Positions 12,152 to 22,732 of a stretch of DNA of 64,000 bases are shown one piece after another. The notes beneath the pieces were generated by a model. That model worked only from the letters and a program-made list of their open reading frames with translations, did not search any database and had not been told where the DNA came from. This DNA comes from Panagrolaimus kolymaensis (taxonomy: Eukaryota > Nematoda > Chromadorea > Rhabditida > Panagrolaimidae). The stretch covers positions 620,001 through 684,000 of the forward strand of contig JAJQJQ010000037.1 of NCBI GenBank assembly GCA_028622995.1, in the 5' to 3' direction. Made by a program: the position numbers and the translations under genes. Position 1 is the stretch's first letter. Every line of letters starts with the position of its first letter.

Positions 12152-13568
12152 TGACGCTTAAAACAAAAGAAGATGTTCGTCAAAGTGGTTTGGATATTCT
12201 GGATAATCTTGAAAAAGATAAGCGGTTTGTACTTCATAAAGAAAAATGGTGGGTTATCCCGGAAGATGAATATGATAGATCTAAGAAAAATGTGTAAGTT
12301 TTATTTATAATTTTGTGTTTAAAAACAATTCACATAAATAATAACAATATGTTTATCAAATATTGGAATATTGAGTAACTGTTTCGAAATGACTTCAAAT
12401 TGAGGAGCATCAATCAACATTTATAAGGTTTATAGTTCTTAAAGTTTTATACATGGTTTTTAGGAAAGAAATCATGAATATTTGTATCAAATTTATGGAA
12501 ACAAATGCCGAAATGAGAAAAACTGTGGGTCGTGGAGGCTTTGGTAAAGTACGAAGGATGTTTTTCAAAGGATGTGATACAGAATTCGTGGGAAAAGTTT
12601 TTACAAAAATCAAATATTCATCCTCACTAATCGCTGAAGCTGAAGCTTATATGATATGTGATGAGCATCAATATATTCCCAAGATGATTTACAATGGATA
12701 CAATGCTGATGGAAAATGGTGTATAGTTTTAGAATATATTAATGGTGGCACTCTTATTCATCATATTGAAAATTCAAACATCTCAGAGAAAGGAAAGCAA
12801 ACAATCGCTTATCAATTGGCTCTTGCTCTGGAATATTTGCATGAAAACAATTTAACACATGGGTGAGTTTTTCGGAAAAGTTAAATTATAAAATTTGTGA
12901 TATTATTCTTTTCATTTTTCAGTGATCTAAAACCTAATAATGTTGCTTTGACTTTAACTGGCCATGTTCGTCTTTTTGATTTTGGTCAATCTCGTAATAT
13001 AACATTAGACAAAACACTTCCATTTTCTGTATTAATGTATTCAGCTCCTGAAGTAGCCCTCGAAAAACCTGCTGGATTAGCTGCTGATCGATTTTCATAT
13101 GGTGTTGTTATTGCTTATTTGATCCTAAGAAGACATCCATTTAACAATATGGAGATGAAAGAATTTATGAGAAAGAAAACATATGGACAACCAAATCTGG
13201 AAGGAGTTCATGATGAAGCTGCTGAAGAACTTATCAAAGGCCTTTTACAACATGATCCAAATGATCGTCCCAAAAATATTTCAAAGCATCGTTATTTTGA
13301 AACTGTTGAAAATGATCCACCATTCAAACCTATGAATATTCTTATGGCTGATGAAACATCTGAAAATAATGGAACAAACGTTTTAAGCAAGAATCGTGTA
13401 ATTAAGAAACTTCGAAAGTATGCTGATAAGGTTGTTGACAGAAAATGTTACTCAAATGATTTCGTTGAAATTCACCCAAAGCTCCAATATTTTTCTCTTT
13501 GCATACCTTCTAAAGCTTATTTAAATACATTTAAGAAGAGACCAGGTGGTGGTGGAGATGCCTGTTGA
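12151..13568 (+). CDS. Eukaryotic protein kinase, atypical HGD catalytic loop
   Basis: Exons 12151-12293, 12464-12862 and 12923-13568 give 395 residues. Kinase landmarks in order: glycine loop VGRGGFGKV (about 71-79), a VGKVFTK strand with the candidate ATP-binding Lys, catalytic loop H180-G181-DLKPNN, D200-F-G, and SAPE in the activation segment. The HRD arginine is replaced by Gly (HGD); the catalytic Asp and Asn remain, so activity is possible but the kinase would not be an RD kinase. An N-terminal 50-residue acidic/Trp-rich segment precedes the domain. The C-terminal tail is basic and ends GGGGDAC. Substrate unknown. An in-frame extension follows the TGA (see 13641-13814). Confidence 0.85.
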
Positions 13569-13640
13569 TTAAATGTTTTATGCCACAAAGTATGTTATAA
13601 TTTTTGGTTATGTTATATTAATAAAATTGTTTTGTTTTAG

Positions 13641-13814
13641 GTATTTTTATCTCGTGGAATGCTCATTGAAAGTAAATTGAATGGTTTGACTATGTGGGAA
13701 TTTGAATGGACAATATTATGGTACATAAAGAATTTTTCAACAATGCTGATTCCATCATATATTTTATTATTTACTTTTATTTTTGTGTTTATTTGTATTT
13801 TAATAAAAGCTTAA
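13641..13814 (+). other. Possible downstream in-frame exon of the kinase (C-terminal membrane segment)
   Basis: After the kinase TGA the frame stays open to a good donor (AAA|GTATGT at 13590). A 51-bp intron ending TTTTAG follows, and the next exon continues in the same frame for 58 codons: VFLSRGMLIESKLNG.., then a hydrophobic run LIPSYILLFTFIFVFICIL and a stop. It could be an exon reached by stop-codon readthrough, a separate gene's last exon, or an old part of the gene cut off by a mutation to TGA. The phase agreement and the membrane segment are what is seen; the mechanism is inference. Confidence 0.35.
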
Positions 13815-14209
13815 TCTTTTTGTATCATTACTGAATTTTCTGAGATTTTACATTGGATTAAAGTTTCGATGGATAACTATTTGATTGGGAATTTTTTATG
13901 CTTGGAATCTTGAATGGTTTCATTTTTTTTTTGCTTTACAAAATAAACCAAAATCAGCTAATTTCGCATTTTGCAGCATTTTTATCTGTCAACAAAATAT
14001 TTCTGCAGGAGACATCTCGAAGGATTAATTTATTTTCTCTGATATTTTTAATGCACCGCTAATTTACCATAAAATTACTTATTTTCTGAGTCAACATAAT
14101 TTATTTATAACACAAAATTTCTTCTTTATTGGCCTTTGCTCGTTTTCATCCACACATTCATCATATTTGCAAGTTAATAGCTTTTGTTTTAACAAAAATG
14201 CGAACTTTG

Positions 14210-14407
14210 TCACTTTTTTATTTTATTTTTTAATCTATGTTTAAACTCACCCAAATCGTTCATCCATCCTTGTTGCTTTTCCAAAACAACTTTTTTTTTT
14301 TTTGAAGCATTGTCTGCACTGATTATCTCGCTTGGTTGATGATGATCGCACAAAAGCAAAAAAAGAAGAAATATTAAAGCAAACGATGATCGATTTAAAC
14401 CCTTCAA
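14210..14407 (-). CDS. Small secreted basic peptide candidate (65 aa)
   Basis: Single ORF beginning MKGLNRSSFALIFLLFLLLC, a convincing signal-peptide profile (n-region with Lys/Arg, then a long hydrophobic core), followed by a lysine-rich mature part with KKKK and ending LKNKIKK. No family recognised and no cysteine pattern. Could be a secreted peptide or a chance ORF. Confidence 0.32.
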   Translation of the reverse strand: MKGLNRSSFALIFLLFLLLCDHHQPSEIISADNASKKKKVVLEKQQGWMNDLGEFKHRLKNKIKK

Positions 14408-14664
14408 TTTTATATTCTTTTAATTGCTCGTCGATGGCCTTCATCAAATTTTGATCATGCATTCATGGACTATTTACTAATTCCGGGGATATTGCATTTT
14501 ATGAATATGCAAAAATTAAAAGTGAAAAGCAAGAAAAACAACGAGTTATAAATGACTACGATGAGGAGGAGTATGGATGAAGAAGATGTGGAAAAAGAAG
14601 ATGTATTAACAAAAAAATTATTAGCTAAATTAGTTTTACTTCAAATATTTTAATAGCTATTCCA

Positions 14665-14976
14665 TTGGTTAATTTTTTGCTTTTTCAACTAACGATTTTT
14701 GATAAATTTGGAATGAAAATAAGCAAAAAATTAACCACCGATGAAATCGTTGGTCAATGCTTTGTGTTTTTAACTGCAGGTTTTGATACAACGGCTACTA
14801 CTGCTAGGTTATTAGCCAACCATCCAAAAATTCAGCGGCAATTAATTGAAGAAACTGATTAAATTTGCCATGAAGAAGAAGTAACTTAGGAACAAATAAG
14901 TCAACTTCGATTTTGAGAGGAAATTAAGAAAGAAGCATTAAGAATGTCTCCGATTGCAATGTTGTAAATTTTAGTT
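14665..14976 (+). pseudogene. Cytochrome P450 fragment (I-helix to K-helix), decayed
   Basis: The frame reads [23 protein letters not shown], the I-helix oxygen-binding motif [AG]GxxT of microsomal P450s (CYP3/CYP13-like wording), then [12 protein letters not shown], then EQISQLRF and KEALRMSP, the ExxR K-helix. Three in-frame stops (TAA after EETD, TAG, TGA) lie in the same frame between the I- and K-helices. No haem-binding Cys region or N-terminus is recognisable. A truncated pseudogene, clearly recognisable by family. Confidence 0.8.
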
Positions 14977-15053
14977 TTGACTATTTATAAACGCAATTGT
15001 CAAATAAATATTCCAGCGCTGCTTTTTAAAAACCTTCTATCGAGTTAAAATAT

Positions 15054-15877
15054 TTACCATATTTTCGAGTTTATTAAATATTGATCAACATTATTTAAAA
15101 TTAAATTAGGTTTATCCAAAGTAAAAATTAAAATCGTATAAATTCCACCCATAATTGGAAATAAAACTAAAATACAATAACAACAAGTACCAGATATTTT
15201 GGAACAATTTAAAACAATGGGAGTTAAACCTGTTAATAAAATAAATAAACTTGAATAAAGAACTAATAAATTCCATAAACGAAGTTGCTTTTGCTTTTGT
15301 TTTATGTTTTCAATGAAACAAGTTTTGATCAAATTTCTTTGATGATCGAGTGCTTTTTCCAAAACTTCAAGCCTCTCTGTAGCTGTTGTTACTCGACTAC
15401 TTAATTTTACTTTACTATTCTGTACTTCCATATTCTAAAAATTTGGAAAAATAAAAGTAAAGAAAATTAATTAAAGCTTAAAATTTTTCGATGGAATTAA
15501 AAAAGAAGATTCTTTGAGATAAAAGTTTTTGCAAAGCTTTGGCATTCTCAAATTCTTTTTACTTCCTTACCATTTGGATAATTCCATATTCATGTTTAAG
15601 TTTAAAATATTTATTAATACTAAAGGATTCAGCTGAATTACAATATTTTAATAAATATATTTTTGGATCATCCATTTCTGAAGCCATGTTTAAACTAATA
15701 CAAGCATAAATAAAAGTAAAAATAATAACAAAAAGTGAGACAATTCCGTAAGCTCCAATATAATCAGAGAAACTAAAAGAACAGCAACACGTTGTAATAT
15801 TTGTAGAAACTTGTCGACGTTGTGGTTTTTCACATTTACATAATCGATGTTTTAAAATTTTTTGTTGATAATGTCAT
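15054..15877 (-). CDS. Three-pass membrane protein of unknown family
   Basis: Two exons, 15877-15571 and 15434-15054, join in phase. The product has a Cys-rich basic N-terminus (HRLCKCEKPQRRQ), a first hydrophobic segment (IGAYGIVSLFVIIFTFIYAC), a loop, a coiled-coil-like helix (SSRVTTATERLEVLEKALDH), and two further membrane segments (LWNLLVLYSSLFILLTGLTP; CILVLFPIMGGIYTILIF). The ATG at 15877-15875 is one base out of frame with the rest; dropping one A from the A6 run restores MTLSTKILKHRLCKC, and the paralogue at 16342 has exactly this start in frame. No function assigned. Confidence 0.55.
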
Positions 15878-15926
15878 TTTTTTTGATGGAAGAAATCATT
15901 TTTAAAAGCCACTTTGAGTCATTTTT

Positions 15927-16342
15927 TCAAAGAAGAAGAAAAAAAAAGCGTTCGCTTTTGAAAAGAAAGACAAAATAAAATCCAAATCTCGAGTCTCCCG
16001 TTTTTGCCGAAACAATCGATGAGAGAAAAAATAATGGCAAAGAATAAATTGCGAAAGGAAAAGGACACAGCTGCCCCACCACTTCGGCAGCTTTTATGTA
16101 CAAAAGTGAATGAATATAGCAATCAATGGAAATGGAGTCTTTGAAAGTGGATAATAAACTAATACAATCATAAATAAATAAATAAAATGTAAAAATAATT
16201 ATAAAAGGCGAAATAATACCATAAGTGCAAAAATAGTCAGAGAAATTATTATTACATATTTTGTAATATTTGCAGATGGTTGCCGAATTTGATAATGGCA
16301 TTTACATAAACGATGTTTTAAAGCTTTTATTGATAATATCAT
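15927..16342 (-). pseudogene. Decayed tandem paralogue of the three-pass membrane protein
   Basis: Starts MILSIKALKHRLCKC in frame with its ATG, matching the neighbour at 15054-15877. Homology then continues in another frame (NNNFSDYFCTYGIISPFIIIFTF against FSFSDYIGAYGIVSLFVIIFTF), so a frameshift lies at about 16240-16270. The second exon is missing. A tandem duplicate in decay. Confidence 0.6.
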
Positions 16343-16984
16343 AGTTTTTTAATTTAATAAATCTTTATAAACACCATTGTGGATTTTTTTGAGAGATGTG
16401 TTGAAACAATAACTGAAATTTCCTCATCATCTTCGGTTTGGGTTTTAAGTTTAAAATTTTTTTTTATCAAAAAAGCAAACTTTTATCGTAGAATCCAAAA
16501 TTTTGATGGTGAAACCAGCTGTTGCAAAAGCGAGTTTATGTTGTTCATTTTGTTCGATTTCATTTTAGCTTCCTTTTTGAGTTACAATTTCTTCTTTTCT
16601 GTTTTTAGCGTCATCTGAAGCGACATTATTTTGACCTTATCATTTTTTGCAGCCATTTCTTAAATGCCTTGGATTTGCTTGAATTTTTTGAAAGAAAAGT
16701 AACAAAATAAAAAAAAAAATAAGATTTGTAGAACGCGCAAAATTTTTTGTTTCATATTTTGAGTTCCAGACGTACTAATGTGTTTATGAACACAAGCATC
16801 AAGCTTTGATGCAAGAAAAAGTGAAAAAAAACTATTTGAATAAGAAAAAAAAATTCCAGAGGAAAAGTACTTTATTTTTATCATTTATTATGCATTTTTA
16901 AACAATCATTCATTGCCAAAAGAGCTTATAACCAAAAAGGTTTTTTAATTCAAACTTTATAGCTAAAAATTTAAAAACATTTGA

Positions 16985-17105
16985 ATCGGTGGGTAAAAGT
17001 TACTTCGGCCCTGAGCTCAAATATACAGGATCTGTCATTTAATAGCGGAATGCCGTACGGAGCCGAATTGCATGTCTGGAACCTCCCTTGTTAGTAGCGC
17101 CAAAT
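16985..17105. other. GC-richer unique-looking island, nature unknown
   Basis: About 120 bp of balanced composition in otherwise T-rich DNA, with a CCGTACGG palindrome and no poly-T runs, 230 bp upstream of a tandem F-box-like gene. It has no open frame of note. It could be a non-coding RNA gene, a promoter module or the end of a repeat; the sequence alone does not decide. Confidence 0.3.
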
Positions 17106-17331
17106 CATAACTTTTCTCATTTTTCTGTTTTCTTACAAATATTATAAACGTATATTATAAGTGCCTCTAAAATGATAGCTTTAAGGGACAATTTGATTTA
17201 ATTTTTTTTCGCCATTAACGAAAAACAAAAAATATGATTGAAAAATAAATGAGTTCATTTCATTTTTATAAAAAGGTTTTGTATCGTCGTCGCTCTTTTG
17301 CAATTTGTTATTCTTTTTATTATAATTAATT

Positions 17332-18291
17332 ATGGACCATTCTGTTGCTGTTTATTCCAAATCTTCTTCAAAGCCATTTATCTGCGTTCCAAAAAATGTT
17401 CTAAATCAAAAATTTTCAATTCCTGAATCTTTTGTTTATTATATTTCCAAAAATGCTAAATCAATGGTTTATCAAAAATTATTCCAAAGTTGCAAATATT
17501 TTTTGGTTAAACAAAGTTTTGTTGTTGCAAAAAGTTCAGATATTTTTAATCCTATTTCACACTTACTTGAGCAATCATATAGCCTCAAAAATGTTTCAAC
17601 CAAGATTTTTGTTACTGGAAATGCTATAAGAATGCGAGGCTGTGAAGCTTTTAACTACATTTTTCAAAACATATTTTATATCGATGTAAAAGTGCTTGCT
17701 TTTTGTGGTCAAAATATTACTTATAAAGAATTTTTGTTTTTGATATCCTCCGGAAATGTCAAACATATTAGCTTTCCTTGGTGCCCAATAAAATACAATA
17801 ATGGGAATTTGGTTGAATTATCAGAAATTATGGGAAAGCTTCCAAAACTTGAAACATTTGTATAGTAAGTTTTTTAAAGATTTTTCTTCTTCTTTTGTTA
17901 ATGAAAGTGAAACTTAGTTTTTGCAATAGAATTTAAACCTTAACCTTATGTTTTAGTTTGACTCCACCAAATTCACCAACATCCGCATTTACTCCAAAAA
18001 CAGCCGAAAAACTTGCAGCATTGCCAATTTTTCCAAATCTCCGACATTTTTACATTGGAACCAATATTTTTCCAGATTTTATTAAATCAAAAGATTATCA
18101 ACTTTTTAAAAAGGTAGTAACAACTTTTTTTATATTTTATATGGGACCTTCATTAATTTCATCATGGAACTTTTTTATTTGTTTAATAGAATTAATTTTC
18201 AAACTTTTTTTTTCAGAATCACTCACTTTGGGAACAAAGAATCGACCCAGATATGAGCATTTTCATTGAACGTAAAGTGTATTATTATTAA
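17332..18291 (+). CDS. F-box-like nematode family protein, tandem copy 1
   Basis: Exons 17332-17864, 17957-18113 and 18217-18291, 254 residues. The N-terminal block FSIPESFVYYISKNAKSMVYQKL followed by a Cys/Tyr/Phe motif (SCKYF) and later QNITYKEFLFLISSGNVKHI are shared with copy 2. I recall this layout from large Panagrolaimidae-type families related to F-box/LRR proteins, but no enzyme motif is present. Function unknown. Exon 2 has the same length (157 bp) in both copies and all three splice phases agree, confirming a tandem duplication that also includes the promoter. Confidence 0.78.
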
Positions 18292-18818
18292 AGGCCATTG
18301 ATGAAACTTTCTTTATTCAACGCATGTTTTATTTTTATATATTTAAAAACACAAAAAATATTTTTTCTATTCAATAAACTTTTGTAATCAAATAAAATGA
18401 TTTTCTAAAAAAATTTTGCAAAATACTTTTTCCAGCTATTTTTTGCGTTTTCTTAATTCTTTTTTCTAACTTGAGGGTTTAAAATTTTCAAAACTTTGAA
18501 TAAGTGAATTATTAGGTAAATATAACAATACACAAAAAAACTTTACTGTCATTTATCAATATCAAAGAGGAAAAAAAAAGAAGTTATGACTGTTCCCATA
18601 TCCTAACTTTTTTCTTATTTTTTTTTACAAAAAATTTTAATAAAACTCAAAATGTTTGCGAAAGGATAGCTTTAAGGAACACTTAATCTAATTATTTCTT
18701 CATTATCGAAAAACAAAAAATAATTATGAATAAAGAAAGTGAGTGAGTGAATTTCATTTTTTTTGAAATTTTGTCGTCGCTCAATTGCAATTTAACTATT
18801 TTTTTATTAAAATCAACC

Positions 18819-19790
18819 ATGACTGTCCCAATTCTTTATACCCAATCATTATCGAAGCCTTTAGCTTGCTTTCCAAAGAATATTAAATTTCAATATTTTT
18901 CAATTCCTGAATCTTTAATTTATTATATTTCCAAAAATGCTAAATCAATGGTTTATCAAAAATTACTCAAGTGTTGCAAATATTTTTCAAGAAAGCTACA
19001 ATTTGCTGTTGCTAAAAGTATTTCTACTTTTCATCAAGATTTAACAACAGAAACGCCTTTAAAACTTGATGACAACATTTCCACAAAGATATGGATTACT
19101 GGCAATACGTTGTTATACATGTATCATTCGTTTTCTCATATTTCAACTAAACTCATTTATGTGAATGTTAAAGACATAAGTCTTTGGTATCAAAATATTA
19201 CTTACAGCGAATTCTTGCTTTTAGTATCGGCTGGAAATGTAAAGAATATTAATCTTATATCATGCACAATAAAACAACACATTAATGGAGCTTTAGTTGA
19301 ACTTTCAAAAATTATGGGAAAGCTTCCAAAACTTGAAACATTTGTTTAGTAAGTTTTTTTAAATATTTTTCTTTAGTTTTTTTTAATTAATATTATTGAA
19401 GTTTAAAGATATTTTTAATATTTTTTAGTTTGATACCCTGTGATGCTCCATTTTCCACATTCACTCTAGAAACGGCTGAAAAAATGGCAAAATTGCCCAT
19501 TTTTAAAAATTTGAACCATTTTTTTATTGGAAAAAACGTTCCAACCAATTTTATTAATTCAATGCAATTTAAATTATTTAAAAAGGTAATCAATCATTTA
19601 TAATCTTTTATTTATGTATTAAAAATCGCGGATTTAATTATTTGCAAAATATAATTAATTAATGTAAAATTTTTAGAAAAATTCATTAGGAAGTAATTGT
19701 TTCATACCAAATACGGGTATTCTTATTAAACGCAAAATTCATCGAAGTCGACGATGGTTGAATTTCATTAAAAATATTTTTGGCTCTTAA
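18819..19790 (+). CDS. F-box-like nematode family protein, tandem copy 2
   Basis: Exons 18819-19348, 19429-19585 and 19677-19790, 266 residues. Shares with copy 1 the FSIPESLIYYISKNAKSM block, QNITYSEFLLLVSAGNVKNI and KIMGKLPKLETFV. Its last exon is longer and ends in a basic tail (KIHRSRRWLNFIKNIFGS) that copy 1 lacks, so the C-termini have diverged. About 180 bp upstream of the ATG are recognisably similar to the copy 1 upstream region (GGATAGCTTTAAGG, CGAAAAACAAAAAAT, GTCGTCGCTC). Confidence 0.78.
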
Positions 19791-21919
19791 AAAAAGTATA
19801 TTTATGTGTATTGAAAAAAATATTGTGAATAAATAAATTGTTTTCCATTAACCTTTTTCAAATCGTTTCTTTGTTATTACTTTTTTGGAGCCATTTTTAT
19901 TTGAAACTAAAATTATCGAGCAGCGTCAATTATAATTTTTTCTTTGTTTTTTAAACTTAAAAAAGTGTGACATTTTATTTTCTTGTAAATCACACAAAAG
20001 TATCGTTCCATTTTTTTTTCAATTAAAACTTTTAAAAAAAATTGATGATATTCCAATTTTCTTTTTTCCCATCCATTTTTTCTTTTCTCCTTCTTTCAAA
20101 AATCCCATTTGCAACGGTTCTTAATTGCGGTTCTTCTCAATGCCTTTTCCATTCCCTTCTTTGGATTCGTCCTTGAAAATCCTTTTTTCTACGATGATTG
20201 AAAAAAAAAAATCTTTGCATTCGATTGTCTTCGATCGTTGTCTTTGGTTTTTTTCTCTTTTCGCTGTTACTGACTGAATGCCGTTGTAACTTTTGCGTTA
20301 CTTTTCTTTCATGAATTATGGTTGCATGGATTTTTTAAGGATTTTTTTCTCAAGAATTTTTGTCCTTGAAATTTTGTTATTTTATTTATTATAACTTTTT
20401 GTGGATGACGGGGTTCACTGAATAAAATTAGATAGTTTTTTTTATAATTTCTTACCGAAGTTTTTAGTTTTTTTTCTTCTCCATAATTTCTAATCGCACT
20501 TCCAAATCATAGCATCCTTGGCATCCTTGTAAATTTTTGTGGCCTTTAAAAGCATTTTTTCACTGCCAAGCGTGCCTTCTTCGACTCCAAAAACCAATGT
20601 CTAATTTAAATAATCAAATCAACTATTTTTTTCTGTTAATTTTTCCAAAATTGCGCGTACAATTTCTCTCATTTTTTTTCTTCCATTTTCTGTCTCGCAA
20701 AAACTTTATTCATTTATAAATCACTTTTTGGATCCTTTTTTGTCCCTTAAAAATTAATTTCATGTAATTTTTCTTGAAAGTCATGAAATACATATAATTT
20801 TTTGACGTCATCATTTGCTATTTTAGTCTTTTTTGGCTGAAAGCAAAAAATAAGAACAAATTAGGCATAAAAAATTTGTTGATGGACCTTTTTTATGTTT
20901 TCAATCTGCGTTTTTGTCTTTTTGTGCCATCGCTTGCTTTCTTCTCATTGTGGCTTTTATTATCTTATTTTTATATGGCCGAGAAAGAAAAAAATGATGG
21001 AATAAAAAGTAATAAAAGAAAATTGAGAGAAATTGAAAATGAAGAAAAAAAAACTAAGAAATGAAATGAGAGCAGACGAAAAAAATTATTTAATGGGAAA
21101 GATTCTTTAATCTTTGATAAATGTGTAATATGGAATTCGAAAAAAAAATTTGCACATGAACCAATTTTATTCCAAATTTCAAATTTGACGTAGCTTTTTA
21201 CATTATTTTGCGATTCTCAAAAGCTTCCAGCTTTCTATGTTTTTTTTTGTTCATTCTTCTTTTTGCGTTTCGAAATCTGTGTGTTTTATGCGGCATAAAT
21301 GTTTGTAATCGAAACAAGGAAGTTTTTTTTCTGGACATTAAATCAAAGATATTTGTTTACCGAATGAATAAAAAAAAATAAAATATTATGCTTAAAAGTA
21401 CACGAAGACAAAAAAAAAATATAGGAGAAAAGATTTCCTAGAAAAAATTATTTATTTTTTGCTTTTTCACAAGGAATAAAAAAACTAGTTTTTTTTCTTG
21501 ATTCAAAATTTCTTGATTATTTATTTATGTATAAATTTTTTGATAAATAATTATTTTTTAAACTTGATTTTAAGCTAATAAAAAAAAAGTTTGATCATGT
21601 CTTAGTTTCACGAGCTGCTTCTTTTTTTAATACCCCAATATTTTATTTTATTCAAATTATAAATTAACCATTTTTTTCATACAGTTTAGAGTTGCAATAT
21701 TTTATTTATCCACCTGGAATTACCCAAATAAAGAACTTTTTTTAATTCAAATTTTTTTTATTTTTAGTAATAAATCTTTCTAATGCCTAAAAAATTATTT
21801 TGAGATTTTATTAATAAAATTATTAAATTTATTTTGAGATGTGTTAAATTCGACTGTAATTGTCTGGATATTTAGGAGCTTAGACTTAATTCATCTTTTA
21901 GCAATTAATTAAAAAAATA
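19791..21919. other. Gene-poor T-rich DNA
   Basis: Long poly-T/poly-A and mixed A/T tracts; short ORFs here are homopolymer-driven. No gene supported. Confidence 0.5.
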
Positions 21920-22732
21920 TCCTTCCTAGTAATTTTGATTGTTATTTCGTACGAACTCACCTGGAAATCGTCTATGGGAAAGTTTAAAAAAAAATAAAAA
22001 AATTAACATAAATGCGAATGAAAGCTAAAAGTAAGAAGCTTTTCATTGCATAAAAACGAAGCGGTGATCAGCGGCGGTTTACTTTTTGTTACATATAAAA
22101 ATACTAAAGGATCCAATATATCCAAAGATGCTATAGGATCTAAATATGCCCTAAAGATCCAAAGAACCATTTGCGAATTAAATTTGCATAAAAATGAAGT
22201 TTATGAAAAATGGAAGATTTTTGCATAATAATAAATGAAAACGCAAAACAAAAAGATTGCTTTGTCATTGCATGAAAGTTAAGCTTGAATGAGTGACGGG
22301 TGATTTAGAAGTACCCAAATATGTTTAATGGTTTGCATAAAATAACTTTCATGGCCGACCGAAGGTCGGCGTTGCGATATATGAACAATGATTTTAATTT
22401 TATTAGAAGGGATGAAGTTGTTTTTATTATTGATGTGTTTTAAAGCATTTGAGGACAAAGACGGGGAGATTCAAACTTAAGAAACTAAAAGGAATGGTGA
22501 AGTATGAGGATTATATATCGATTGGGAAAAAAATTAGTTGCACGCGTAAAAAACTTTATGTATATGTGAGGAAGATTCTTAACTATGAAAAGGATCCATG
22601 CCATAAGATTTCAAATAGCCATAAAGTAAATAAAAAAAATTACGTAAATTTCAATCGAATATGAAATTTTTTTAATAATAAAAAGTTTAGATAAAATAGA
22701 GATCGCGGCGCGGAGCGCCGCTTTTTGCCTAG
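21920..22732 (+). mobile_element. Non-autonomous Helitron, copy B
   Basis: 813 bp starting A|TCCTTCCTAGTAATTTTG and ending with hairpin GCGGCGC-GGA-GCGCCGC, then TTTTTGCCTAG|T. Both borders coincide with those of copy A on the opposite strand, while interior similarity is patchy (shared blocks around GAAGCGGTGATCAGCGGCGG and GATCC-rich stretches), so the two copies are old relative to each other. An internal hairpin GCCGACC-GAA-GGTCGGC sits at 22354-22370. No transposase ORF. Confidence 0.82.
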
